A model generated the notes under the pieces. The model did not search any database. It was not told where the DNA came from and saw only the letters and a list, made by a program, of their open reading frames with translations. A DNA stretch of 64,000 nt from Anastrepha obliqua (Eukaryota; Arthropoda; Insecta; Diptera; Tephritidae), in NCBI RefSeq assembly GCF_027943255.1, contig NC_072892.1:17011792-17075791 (forward strand). Direction: 5' to 3'. Shown piece by piece: positions 63,770 through 64,000 of this stretch; position 1 is the first letter of the stretch; each line of letters begins with the position of its first letter. The position numbers and the translations under genes were made by a program.

Positions 63770-64000
63770 TCACCTCCATTTTCGCAGTTTTATCATGTGA
63801 GCTACCGGCCGAAGCATATGGGCCTCGTGATGCAAATGTGGTATTGGGGACATAAAAAGGCATCCTGTCGCAGTACTAATGGCAGCGTTTTGACAAGTCT
63901 GTAGCTTCGTCCACAGCGAATCACTGGTTCTAGGCGACCAGACCGGCATAGCAAAGTTTAAAACCGGCTGGTCTAATGCCTTAAATGTCGATAGCAACAT
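63770..64000 (-). pseudogene. Fragment of the intact-LINE family, cut by the window edge
   Basis: The minus frame reads LLSTFKALDQPVLNFAMPVW, SPRTSDSLWTKLQTCQN, TATGCLFMSPIPHLHHEAHM. It matches the thumb/connection part of the polyprotein at about 7261-7450 with roughly four in five residues identical by eye. It breaks off near 63790; the rest continues past 64000. Confidence 0.85.

Noticed and set aside
1..64000. CRISPR arrays, operons, riboswitches or other prokaryotic systems
   Set aside because: The sequence is plainly eukaryotic (LINEs, SINEs, mariners, splice sites, long AT-rich spacers); no regularly spaced short repeats with unique spacers were seen.
1..64000. LTR retrotransposons or endogenous viral genes
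   Set aside because: I saw no long direct terminal repeats, gag/protease/integrase words or envelope-like frames; the RT fragments are all of LINE type.

Overview
The window looks like AT-rich intronic or intergenic DNA of a higher fly, most likely a tephritid fruit fly (Ceratitis, Bactrocera, Anastrepha or Rhagoletis type). The reasons are GT-AG splice signals round a coding exon, poly-pyrimidine and CATA/TATG-rich spacer, DD41D 'rosa'-type mariners, Jockey, I/R1-like and RTE-like LINEs, and dispersed short repeats whose wording I recognise from tephritid genomes. The species call is from memory and cannot be proven here. Nothing bacterial or viral was seen.

Host genes are almost absent. 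The best host candidate is one 97-codon exon on the minus strand (54991-55281) with acceptor and donor sites, an N-terminal coiled-coil and an Asn/Thr/Lys-rich tail. Two weaker coding-looking segments lie at 8385-8543 (minus, poly(A) signal downstream) and 62998-63252 (plus). The layout fits large introns or a gene desert filled with transposons.

Left part (1-14.6 kb): broken RNase H-type and RTE-like LINE pieces; then a complete 3,949-bp LINE (4113-8061) with a perfect 13-bp target duplication and an uninterrupted frame carrying a 2A-like motif, two PHD-like fingers, endonuclease and reverse transcriptase; a degenerate Jockey/CR1 reverse transcriptase; a TTAA-flanked inverted-repeat element (10971-11614); and a deleted rosa-type mariner (13139-14602) hit by two tRNA-derived SINEs, each with its own target duplication.

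Middle (14.6-48 kb): mostly spacer with microsatellites, a Helitron remnant with the expected ends (16911-18211), short LINE and mariner pieces, a rosa-type mariner broken by a LINE 3' end (29311-31063), an RTE-like endonuclease relic (33640-34400), a (TGTTA)n array, two DD34D mariner relics and small non-autonomous elements.

Right part (48-64 kb): an AT-rich tandem/inverted repeat; a Jockey relic with two elements inserted (a hAT-like MITE with 8-bp duplication and a 462-bp inverted-repeat element); a nearly complete DD41D mariner with stops; the host exon; a mariner (56400-58975) split by a 1,647-bp palindromic element with ~630-bp arms (57040-58686); and a cluster of RNase H-type LINE fragments. 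The elements do not cooperate in one pathway; the main story is layered insertion, which gives a relative age order.
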